NCBI GenBank assembly: GCA_963921195.1
Contig: OY992537.1
Coordinates: 127,804,694-127,868,693 of the forward strand
Source: Pegoplata infirma
Taxonomy: Eukaryota > Arthropoda > Insecta > Diptera > Anthomyiidae
Direction: 5' to 3'
DNA length: 64,000 bases
Part shown: piece after piece, positions 24,801-36,800 of the stretch
How the letters are laid out: each line of letters opens with the position of its first letter
How positions within the stretch are numbered: the first letter of the stretch is position 1
Made by a program: the position numbers and the translations under genes
The notes under the pieces: generated by a model
The model's input: only the letters and a program-made list of their open reading frames with translations
Database searches by the model: none
Told to the model about the DNA's origin: nothing

Positions 24801-27800
24801 TGTAACAATGAATGAAGTTGATTTTTTTTTTCAAAAGTTACAAATGTCATTGTTGTATTGACAAAATCCAATGTAGGCTCAGTTTCAATTAAATGTTTAA
24901 TTGTATTAACAATGAAATTAATTGTATTGACATTTTTTTTTTTTCTGTGTTAAAAGCATCATTTTGCATCCGTAGTGCTAATGGGGGGAAACATTTTATG
25001 TTATTAGGTGCAAAAAGATTTTTCTGATTTTTTTAAAATAAAAAACAACAATTTTATCGTTACTTACACATCAAATACTTTATTACAAGTCTCAGCATTA
25101 AAGGAAGTTAAGGCCATTTTCCTTTTAAAAATAGTTTCTAAGGAAAAAAAAATGATTTAAATGCATGTAAGTATATTGATCCAAATGGGTATACAAATAT
25201 CATATATTATAGGAAATGTTTGTATGGTTGTATATAAAAGGTAATCTCCGAAACTACTCATCCGATTTCAAAAATGTTTTCACTAATATTTAGAGTGGTT
25301 CTTCAGGGAAAACAAAGGCTAAGTTTCGTCAATCCCTGTTTATTTGACACTCAAAATAATCACTCTGTTAAATTACAGAGATACTCTGCTGAGCCAGCAG
25401 AAAATATCATAGATTTCTAACCAGCATTTTTTGTTATTTTACCAAAAAAAAAAATTATTCCAAAAAACTTCAGATAAAATTTCATCCGAAAAAAAAAATC
25501 TATTTTTAGAGCTATATATAATTTTATCCGAACAATAAAATCTATTTTTAGAACTGATAAAGTTTTATCCAAAAATTTTTTTTCAATATTAAGATATAAA
25601 TATATACAATTAAAATTTATTAAAAAAAAAAAACTTCAGGCGGCGCGCCGAGAATCGAACAGACTACCAACTGTTTTGTAATCGCAATCTCTACCCTCTA
25701 ACCCAGCGGACGTTGTTAATAAACGACAACTTTAAAAGACGATGTTTTAAAAAACTTAGAAAATTTTTGAAAATAGTTTATCATATATAATTAAATTCAG
25801 TTTATCTTACGTGTACAGTTGCGAAAGAAAAAATAGCACCAAAGGGAAATTTCTAAATCTTATGCCTTTCGAGTTTTATCCGATAACATTTACAGAAGTG
25901 TCTAACGGTCATTTCATAAAAAGAATACGTTAAAAAAATAACACAGAATAAAAATACCAGCCTGTTTTTTCTATGCAGTATTCTGTTTATAGTGGGCGTG
26001 GCTTTAAAGCCAAAATCAGCCTTATCCATCACCTCTGAAACAACATAGCATATCTGCAAAGTTACTGATCCGATCTAAAAGAAATAAAAAGTAATCGAAA
26101 GCTTGTAAAAATGGCTTTTATTCTTAGTACACAGTGGTCCTAATAGGTCATTGAATTGACAATGACATAGCTTGGAACAAAAGTTTAAATCACACAATTT
26201 TTAATAAAAATAAAATTTTGTTAATAACTCCGATGTTTCACAAGCGAAGGCATAGCAGTATATTGCCATATATATTTATCCCCAATACAGATTTAATTTA
26301 ATGTATTTTATGAATCCTTTTATAACTTAGACTCTGAGAAATAAGCAAAATTTTAACGATATCAAAAATTACGAAAATTTTGTTTTTGTATTTGATGCTC
26401 TCACTGATATTCTGGTGATCATTTAAATGGGCTATGAATGTTTTTTATAACAAATTTTAATAAGCTTTCCAATTTTGTGAATTTCATGCCGATCTGGTGA
26501 GTAGTTTTTGAGATATGATATGAATTTCCTGAGATGATAAATCTGCCCAATTCAAGCTAAAAACCACGCCCACTAAAAACGAAGGGCGTCATACCAAAAA
26601 GCAAAAGTGTGTTCTCTTGGCATAGTTTTCTAAACATTTTTTGTTTTCTAAACATTTTTTGTTTTCTAAACATTTTTTGTTTTTGTGGTAACCGTTGGAC
26701 TGTTTTTTTTGGATATTTATAACATTACAACCCCAATCATAAAACTGAAGAAAATACCACTGGTGCTATTTTTTCTTTCGCAGTTGTATATGATTGCATC
26801 AAATTATATTCGATTTGAATTTGAACAAAATTTTAAAAATGACTTAGAAAATTTTTGCTGAAATTTGTGATTTTTTTTTTTTGTTTATTTATTTGCGAAG
26901 CTAATAGGGGGTTTAATACTGAGTTCATCGTCATGATTTTCATGTTACAATGCTCTTAACTTTCCAAGTTATAAAGCTTTAAAGTAAAAACGGGTTTTGG
27001 CTTATGAGCTTCACATTTTTCATCGGATCCAAATTTTCTTTCTGCCATTGGATATTTAATAAAAATACCTTTAAAATGGTGTAAAATATGTATTAACTTT
27101 TTACTCACCAAGAGCCAAATAATGAGTTTTAAGTTTTTTTCGGAAGTTTTTTCAGGCAAAAATAATTTTATCTGAAAATATTTCTAACATAAGCTCCAAT
27201 AAATTACGCTTTTTATTATTGGCAACATTTAATTCTTTGATTTGAGCTTGATCTGAGCACTTTAGCTCTCTTAAAACCAGAGATATTGATAGTTAAACAT
27301 TAAAGTTTTAAAACATTTTTTTCTTTGGATTTAATTATACATACATAATTATACAGGGTGATTCAGTCACGGCCCGCCGAATTTTACCAGCGTATTCCTT
27401 GTCTCATTTCATGAAAATATGTCTATTACGACCATCCCCCAAAAATGCAAGTGTGCGAAATTGCAGCGGTTTGAAAGTTTTTGGATTGGTGGTTGGAGGG
27501 TAGTAGGGTAAAATTAATAACTTCTGAATCTGTGGTCCGATTTTTTTTTGTTTTTTGGCTTCTTGGAAAGTTCATTAGGAGACCTTTCAGAATCAATAAC
27601 AAAAAATTAAAATAATGTGAAATCGTCGAGATACAGAGCTTTTAAAAATAAAATTTGAAAAAGAAGACATACGAATTTGCACATAACCTCAATTTGCTCA
27701 GCCAGATGGCAGGTAACTTATGTTTTTTATTCTCTTAAACGATAGCCCTACATCTTACCTTTCCAAAATGCCCTAAAAGAAGCCCAGAGGTCTTACCGTT

Positions 27801-30800
27801 CCAAAGTTATTTTTCACTCAAAAAAAATTTTACACTCAAAAGAAAATTTAGTAAATTCTTTTTTTTTTTCTAAAATTTCTTAAAAAAAATTTTTTACTCA
27901 AAATAAAATATTTCTAATCAAAAATGTTATTTTTTTTACCATAGAAAATTTACTATCTCTTAAAAATGGCACTGTGGAGTAGGGTGTCCCAAAAAAAAAA
28001 AAAGTTGTCCGGGCTCAAGCATAATTTGAAAGCTTATAGGGTAAAGTATTTTTGAGATTTTTTTCAGATTTTTCGGAAAAGGTTTTAAGGTCGCGCAAAT
28101 CGATTTTTTGCTGAAAACCGCTTTGCAGACCATTTTTTTTAAATTTGTTTATAAAATCGTCAATAACAACGAGTTTCTTCACTACTGAGGTAATATTTTT
28201 AAAGAAAATTGTCCATACTTTATTTTTGTGTGCATAAACTATAAGTTTTGGCAACACTTTTGTTCATTTGGGTACCCTACATTACATTTTCTCGTAAATT
28301 TTCCATAAATTTTGAAAATAACACTTTGTAACTTTAAAAGTTTCTTTGAAAGTCAAAAAAAGTAATAATGCAGTTTGAAAGATAAATTAATTCTTTATAA
28401 TTTAGAAGCAATAATTTTTGAATTACCTCTTACCGTTTCAGAGTAATGCCATTTGAAAGATTTCTAGTCATTGTATAAAACTAATAATAACTAGGGTTCG
28501 GACTTTAATGCAGTTAAAATCGCGCTTTATGCGCATAAAACATGCATCAAAAATAGAAAAATATGCGCTAAAAATGTAAAAAATATGCACTTAAAAATTT
28601 TTTTAAAACATAAATTAATGATAAAAAATAAAACTATCAAGAAAAACAAAAAAGAACATAAAAATCGTAAAAATTAAATCTTATAAACGAAAATAAGGTA
28701 AAATAAACACAAAAGTTCAAGTTCAAATAAAGTAAAACACAAAATTATAAAAGTAAAAAAAAAATAATTTTTTTGAGTAAATTTGTAATTCAATTTTGCA
28801 CCAGTAAACGATTTAAAAGTATTTAGTAAACTTTTAATAAAAATTTATTATGTATACCAAACATTTTTAGTAAATTTTTAATTGACACAATTAAAACTTA
28901 ACTCAACATTTAATTATTTAATAAAGTTTTTATTTGTGTCAAGTAAAAATTTACTCAAAATTTATAATTTTTTTTTTAACAAAGATTAAAAAAGTTTCAC
29001 ATTTTTTTTACAAAAAAAAAAATATTTTTTTTAATCTTTTACCAAAAACATTTAAGACATTGGAAATTTTCATAAAGATGATTTCAAACTTTGATTTACA
29101 TAAACAAAAAAACTATAAACTAAATAAGAATTGAAAAAAATAAGAGAAAAAAGCTAAAATTAAAAAAAAAAAATATAAAATTTTTATTAAATTATTTACT
29201 CAAATTTTTTTAAAAAAATTTAAGTAAATTTTTAATTGTGTCAGTTAAAAAAATACGCATTTTTTTTTTTTGAAATTTAAACAAGTGATTACTCAATATT
29301 TTTTTCCCATATTTTCTTCTGTGTACTTTAACGCATACATTATAAAATAAAAAATATATACAGCAATGTAAAAATTTCATAAAATAAAAAAAAAAAACAT
29401 TTTTTTTTAAAATATGCGACAAAAATATGTAATATCAGCAATATATGCAAAAATATGCATTAAAAGCAAAATATGCAAAAATATGCACTAACAAATCAAT
29501 GCCATTTTACTGCAAATTTCTTGATTCGCAAAGATATTTAGTTTTTGTTGCTCTCAGACTGACGACAGCAAATATGCATTTGCATAAAAATCCGAACCCT
29601 AATAATAACATAAAATATTGAATTCAAAAATGATATTATCTTCCACAATTTAATATCTTAGGATAAAAACTTGTACATAGACTATATATGATGGGTTTAA
29701 AAGCTGAATATCGGTAATATGAGATGCAGCTTTCAGAAACAACAAACAAGAATGTTAAATTCGGTTGTGCAGACTATTTTATGCCCTGCAATATGTAAAA
29801 AAAATATAAAAAAATATGTATAAAAAGATTTTTTGAAAATGCCGTCTTGGAGGCCCCAAGCGGCGGCCGTAAGGGGAGACCTTCCCATTCGCGATAAATA
29901 TTACCAATACATTCATTGTGCTTTTTCCACTGAAATAATAAAATTTTATCATTATTTGAATAAATCCGCGCCCACAAAATGGGGCGGGCCAAAAATAAGA
30001 ATTTTCTTATTTCCTGGGGGCAGATACAGGACTTTATAAATCTTCGTATATATAAAAGTTCTATTTTTTTAGCAAAAATACAAAATCTAATGTAGAAAAT
30101 TACATTATTTTTGGATTCTTCAAGGGGCAACTTTTTCCCCCTTGACCGATTTTTCCCATTTGTGAAGTTAAACTTCCTATGACCATAAGACAAATTCGTG
30201 CCTAATTTCTGGAGCAAATCTCTTTTATTTTTGAATGCATGGTGTCTTTTACAGACTGACGGACGGACATTTTGACCTACTGACCTTAATTACTATCAAA
30301 CGTGACTTGTTAGGGAGTTTCTGAAAGCAAATACTTTACCCTATAAGCTTTCAGATTATGCTTGAGCACCCAAGAAAATCGAATAAAGGGTTTTTTTTTG
30401 GGCCGCCCTACTGTGGAGGGTATTCTTAGATTCGTCCAAGGCGAATTTACTTTTCTACTTTTTTTTTTATTTTTTTGCATGTTATACCCTATACAATATT
30501 TGGCACCGCCGAATTTAACACTTACTTTTTTACAACACGGTTACTATTTGATCCCATATCAATTTTTTCCCCCTAATGTGCAATAGGGGTGGGATAGTGC
30601 ACGAGTTTTCGATTTCGACACGCTAGAACCGCTTATTTTGTGAGGTTCGTAAAAAAATGCATGGGCCAAAAAATGGGGCAGATCGGATAGGATCTAGGGG
30701 TCGCTCATCGGGGTCAAAGTTGGGAGTAGAGGGGAAAAAATCCACAAAAAGGCCCAAAACTCCCCTGGTTTTGCTCCTAGAGGGATCAAATGTGAGACCG

Positions 30801-33800
30801 GCCCCCATTATTTTTTCCCCCTGAACACTTTTGCCAAACATACCTAAGCCCTATCTCCAACCCCTAAGGGGGGTCCCATACAAAGGTTCAATTTTTAAAA
30901 AATCTTGCTCCTACCGCTCTAGCTGTCCTAGAAGTCACCCTAGAGGAATCAAATGTATGACCGACCCCCAATATTTTTTCAACCCCAACATTTTCTTAGA
31001 ACATACCTACCCCCTATCTTCAATCCTTAGGGTGGTCCCCATACATTTTTTTTATTTTTTTCTTAAATTGTCATATTAAATCAGCTCCTACCGGTCCAAT
31101 GGTGCCTCCTAGAGGGGTCATTATCAAGACCAAACCCCATTAATTTTTAGCCCCCAACACTTCTTCTGAACATACCAATTCCATATCACCAATTCCTAAG
31201 GGGTCTCCCACACAAAATGACATTTTTGTAAAACTTGCTCTCACCGCTCTAACTATCGCAGGGGTGACCCTAGAGAAGTTAAATGTGTGACCGACCCCCA
31301 ATATTTTTTCAGTCCCAACATTTTCCCCAAACAAACCTACCCTCTATTTTAAAGCCTTAAGGGTGTCCCCACACATTTTTTTTATTTTTTAATTTTTTTT
31401 TTATAAAATCTGCGCCTACCGCTCCCATTCTGCCTTTTAGGAACGGTAAATGCAGACTGACCCCCATTAATTTTTGCCCCCTACATTTTTTCTGAACATA
31501 CCAACGCCGTATTTCAACTTTGTAGGGGTGCTCCCCTGGGGAAAACTAAATTAGTAATGTATGTAGTGAAGTCAAATGTATGACCTGCCCATATATTTTT
31601 TTATCTAAAACATTTTCTTCAAACATATCTATCTTCAAGGTGTTTCCCCACAATTTTTATACCCTCCACTCTAGTGATAGAGGGTATATATAAGTTTGTC
31701 ATTCCGTTTGTAACACATCGAAATATTGGTCTAGGACCCCATAAAGTATATATATTCATGATCCTTGATCGATTTTAAGTCGATCTAGCGATGTCCGTCC
31801 GTCCGTCCGTCCGTCCGTCTGTCTGTCTGTTCGTTGAAAACACGCTAACTTTTGAAAGACTTTACGGAGGCTCCTGAAGTTTGACATATATGTTCTTCAT
31901 TTACCGGGTCAGGTTGGTATTGCAATCCAGCAAAATCGGTCCAGTGGTTCAAAAGTTATGAGCAAAATAGTAAATTTCGGGAAGGGTATTTTTCGAATTT
32001 ACAAGATTAAAACCACTATAACTTTCGAAAGACAATTCTGAGGGGACTGAAGCTTAGCATATATATTTGTTGTTCGCCAAGGCTGTTTGGTTTTGAATTT
32101 CAGCAAAATCGGTTCAGTGGTTCAAAAGTTATAAGCAATGCACGGAATTTCAGATTTGTTTCACCTTAAACTGTTGAAAACTCGTTAAACAAGTTTTAAT
32201 AGCATGGTGAAATACCAGTTTTGTAAAACTTGTTGTTGTTTGTTTTCTTGTCGTGGGGTGCATTTTAGTTGTTAGACAAGTAAATATTTGTTATTGTTAG
32301 TGTAACTGTATGTAACGGGAAAAAATCAAATAAAGTATGTGTATGATTGAATGTTAATTTGTTTTTGGTTTTTAAAGAAAAGGATGGTAGTATAAAAAGA
32401 GGAAAATATTTGAAATAGTTTTTTTTTTTTGTATTACATATGCATATGTAGGTATAAAACAATAAAAATATTTTACAAAGTAATTTGTTACTCAAAGAAT
32501 TTGTACACTAAAAAAAATTTACACTCAAAAAAAAATTTACACTCAAAAAAAAAATGTTACACATTATTATTTTTTTGAATGAAATGGCAGACTCAAAAAA
32601 ATGTTGACAGTCAAAAAAATTGTACACTCAAAAAAATTTGATTGATTAATAGAAAGTTTGACTCAAAATAATACACATATTTCTAATAAAAAATTTGTAA
32701 TGCAATTTTTTAAAATTTTTTTTGAAAATTACTATCAGATAACATTGTGGAGGGTATTCATAGATTCGACCAAGTCGAATTAAATTTTTCTACTTGTTTT
32801 TATTTATTTTATCGAGAAATCCGAGGTCTTTAATTTGTAATTTAATAGTAACTTTTGTTAAGCGTAAAAAAATATTTTTTTTTTAACTTCAAAATAATAA
32901 AAAATGATAAATAATATAACTATAAATCAAATTAATTTATTTTTATCGTGTGATGGATATTGTTTCCGAATTTCGGCCACGACCTGAAGCAAAACTATTT
33001 TTTCCTCCTCGTTACGGCACAATACGTTGTTATAGTCTTCTATTAATTTTACGCCTCTTTCGGCAGCGTCGTTGACAACATGTAATTTACTTAATATTTG
33101 CAGCGCTCGCTGGTAGGCCTGACGATTTTCCCAAGTATTTGGATCGGAAGCAATGAAATTTGTTGTTATTCCGAAGCGTGCAAAAAAATTTGGAGTCTCA
33201 GGTGTGACGTAGTGGCTTAAATCAGTTTTCATGAGTTCTTGATACACTTGTTTCGATGCCATGTTAATTCTTTTCACACCTTCAAATCCAACAACATGTA
33301 CTGGAGGATTACAATCCTTGTTGCCACTGTCGCCGCTATCCTCTGAGGCATCTTCTTCCCCGATATCATCGTCTTCTTCTTCCTCGCTGTCTTCGTTAGA
33401 CGATTCGTCCATCTCATAGTCAGATAACTCTTCCTCCAACTCTTCTTTCTCTTCTTCAAATATACGAAATGCATTCGACATTTTTCGTTTTATTTCACAA
33501 GAGATATTCGGATCAAATAGTGCGAGGGCAACAGCTTCGCCACTGAGATACCAGAAATGTCCACAGAATCTCTTGACCAATCGTTGCGACAGAATCTTAT
33601 CACTTGAAGCATAATTGGCAATCGCTTTCAAAAAATTCAAATCATTATTTGGAGCTTCTATTGCTTTGGTAGCGCTAAACCAAGCTTTTACGTAAATTGT
33701 TATGATGAAAACGGTCACATCAAGAAGTGCATTTAATTCTTTTTTGGCCAAACCGATATATTTTCGGAACAAAAACATTTTTAGGCAATATATGCCTTTT

Positions 33801-36800
33801 GCCATCTATCGAGCATGACTGATGGGTCCTGGTGGGCTAAAATGCTTATTAGGAATATTTTCGCCAAGGTATAATAAAACAATTTCAAGAAACTCCTTGT
33901 AGTCGGCTCTGGGTTGCTTTTCTTTTATTTGAGCCCAACAAAACAACTTGATGTCTGTTTGGACTTGAGCTGGTATGTTGCCTACCACTTCCTCATCTTA
34001 TATGCCAAGACTGTACGGTTTGTCTTTTATATTTTCCCACTGCTCTTTAAAACGCGCAAACATTAGCACTCCTGGTCCAGACGTTTTGCCGAATTTGGTT
34101 TCAAACACTTAGTTTTCCCCAGGGGAGCACCCCTACAAAGTGGAAATACGGCGTAGGTATGTTCAGAAAAAATGAAGGGGGCAAAAATTAATGGGGGTCA
34201 GTCTGCATTTCTCGTCCCTAAAAGGCACAGTGGGAGCGGTAGGCGCAAATTTTATAAAAAAAAATTAAAAAAAAAAAAATTGTGTGGGGACACCCTTAAG
34301 GCTTAAGAATAGAGGGTAGGTTTGTTTGGGAAAAATATTGGGGCTGAAAAAATATTGGGGGTCGGTCACACATTTAACTTCTCTAGGGTCACCCCTGCGA
34401 TAGTTAGAGCGGTGGGAACAAGATTTACAAAAATGTCGTTTTGTGTGGGAGACCCCTTAGGAATTAGAGATATGGAATTGGTATGTTCAGAAGAAGTGTT
34501 GGGGGCTAAAAATTAATGGGGGTTGGTCTTGATAATGACCCCTCTAGGAGGCACCATTGGACCGGTAGGAGCTGATTTAATATGACAATTTAAGAAAAAA
34601 TAAAAAAAAATGTATGGGGACCACCCTAAGGATTGAAGATACGGGGTAGGTATGTTCTAAGAAAATGTTAAGGTTGAAAAAATATTGGGGGTAGGTCATT
34701 CATTTGATTCCTCTAGGATGACTTCTAGGACAGCTAGAGCGGTAGGAGCAAGATTTTTTAAAAATTGAACCTTTGTATGGGACCCCCCTTAGGGCTTGGA
34801 GATAGGGCTTAGGTATGTTTGACAAAAGTGTTCAGGGGGAAAAAATAATGGGGGCCGGTCTCACATTTGACCCCTCTAGGAGCAAAACCAGGGGAGTTTT
34901 GGGGCTTTTTGTGGATTTTTTCCCCTCTACGCCCAACTTTGACCCCGATAAGCGACCCCTAGATCCTATCCGACCTCCCCAATTTTTTGGCTCATACACT
35001 TTTTTTACCAACCTCACAAAATGAGCGGTTCTAGCGCTTCCAAATATTGCTGCTTAAAATCTCACACAACACTATCCCACCCTTAATGTGCAAGTAGTAT
35101 TGGCAATTGGAAAATGTCATCGCTTTAATGCTTCCAAATTGTAAATTTACTTTTAATATTTTTGTGAAAATTACAAGTTTTTTACGAGTACCTCCAATTT
35201 TGCACAAAATCCTAGTTAAAGTTGAGGGGTTGAAATATTTGGAAGTTTTTTGAAGAGATTTTTTTTTTTAATGTATTTTTATTAAATCTGTATTTCGGCA
35301 GATAACTTTGTCAAATATCTGTCATTTAACAAAGTAATTATTTTGAGTTTACTATGTAGCATCGATGATTTTGAAATGTGATGAGACTGAAAGTAATGCA
35401 TGCAAATTATTACAAAGCATTCAGTTAGTATAAAAGTAATGCTTACCAGTAGAAAAAGTTAAATAATGTATTATTTAATCAATTTTCGGTGAGACATACT
35501 AAAATATGCTGTTAATAAGTGAAGGAGATTACCTGGTAATGTATTATATAATCACCACCCATTACCAAGGTTTTGCTGGGATGTTATGAATTTCGATCGA
35601 TTTCAAGTGAATAGAAAAACTAAAGTGATTTAAAATTGTTATTTACAGCTTCCGTAGAATAAAAAATATAAAATAAAAAGTATTGTAATTTTAAAAACGA
35701 TCAATTTGAAATCAATCGATTCCCATCCTATAGACGACATTCTACTTACGTGAGGCCTGGTTTAAAGTTAATTCACGAAACACTAACATCATATCAAGTT
35801 TTTCTTTTTGTGCTTTTTGTTGAATATCTATTTTTCGAATAAATTTGTCGGTTTCTTCGTTAAAAAGTGGCAAAAATGAAAGTAAATTTTTATTCGAAAA
35901 TGCTGGATTTATAATTTTCCGATGTTGACTCCATTCAGGTTCTAAAAATTTGTCAAATTTGATTATTACAATGTGTTTATATTTATAATAACTTTATACA
36001 CAAAAAAAAAAATATTAAATTTTGCACCAGTAAACCATTTAATAGTAATGAGTAAATTGTCAATTTGCTAAATACACTCAAAATAATACATTAGTAGATT
36101 TACTATTTTATTGTTTGCTAATGCTAGTAAGCTAACTTTTAGAAAATTTTTAGTTAAGATTAGCATGTTAGCAAAAATATCTTGTAAACTACACTTAGCA
36201 CATTAGCAATTTAAAACAAAATTTGAAATAATCTAAATTTAAATTTGAGTTGACCAAATTTTAGTTGGTAATTTTTTTTTTATTTTCTGAAAATTTAAAA
36301 TGGCGCTATCTCGGAAACTAAGCCAGATAGAGCAAAATGGAGGACATGTTTGGTTCTCGGGCACATGTGTGGAAACTAATGCGTCCTAACTTTGGATCCA
36401 AAAGAAATAGCATTCCCGAAAATTTTTAAATTCTCATATCTCGGTAAATATTGCCGACACAACAAAAAGTCCAAAAGCACGTAGAACAAGCCAAAACAAT
36501 AATCAAAAGCTCTCCGACTAATATTTTTAAAGTTATTGAGTTTTGTAATTCTCAAAACCCAGGTGTTCCCCTAAAATCACGTATCTCAAAAACTAAGCAA
36601 GGTAGAGCGAAACGGACACAAATTTTGGATCAACCCTGTTTCCATATTTGACATTTTACTTTATCTTTCTTTCTCTTTTTCATTTAGTTAAGTTGAATAT
36701 TTTAATTATTGTAAAAAAGATCACTTGAATTAATAAACGTGTGTAATTTAATTCTTCATATTACAATAGTGGCGACGAGGATTGAAATAATAAATTATAT

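Larger units (their letters stand above)
21401..24950. mobile_element. AT-rich element with three tRNA-like modules and nested insertions
   Basis: Bounded by CACAGAAAAAAAT and its inverse TTTTTTCTGTG. Sub-terminal inverted blocks around TTAATTGTATTAACAATG also pair. Inside, a unit made of a leader, a tRNA-like module, a T run and a TTCTATTTTTAGATTT-type spacer occurs three times. Unit 1 is followed by the foldback at 21804-23830 and unit 3 is entered by the MITE at 24095-24587. Without those the element is about 1 kb. No protein gene is present. Confidence 0.6.
27980..30410. mobile_element. hAT-like element, TSD CTGTGGAG
   Basis: Starts TAGGGTGTCCCAAAAAAAA and ends TTTTTTTTGGGCCGCCCTA. Sub-terminal arms pair over about 80 bases (AAGCTTATAGGGTAAAGTA). 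Perfect 8 bp TSD at 27972-27979 and 30411-30418, inside a Helentron 3' end. It carries the nested element at 28492-29601 and a Helentron copy at 29746-30290. No intact ORF. Confidence 0.8.
30584..35085. mobile_element. Foldback element A, tandem-repeat arms and ORF, TSD ATGTGCAA
   Basis: Ends TAGGGGTGGGATAGTG and (inverted) TAAGGGTGGGATAGTG. Perfect 8 bp TSD at 30576-30583 and 35086-35093. Each arm is about 0.97 kb (30584-31560 and 34105-35085) and is built of five degenerate units with period 161-169 bp; unit markers are at 30838, 31001, 31170, 31331 and 31496. Between the arms lie a transposase-like pseudogene and an inserted Helentron (31659-32796). The layout recalls Drosophila FB elements, which have arms of tandem repeats, but FB TSDs are 9 bp. 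Confidence 0.85.
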
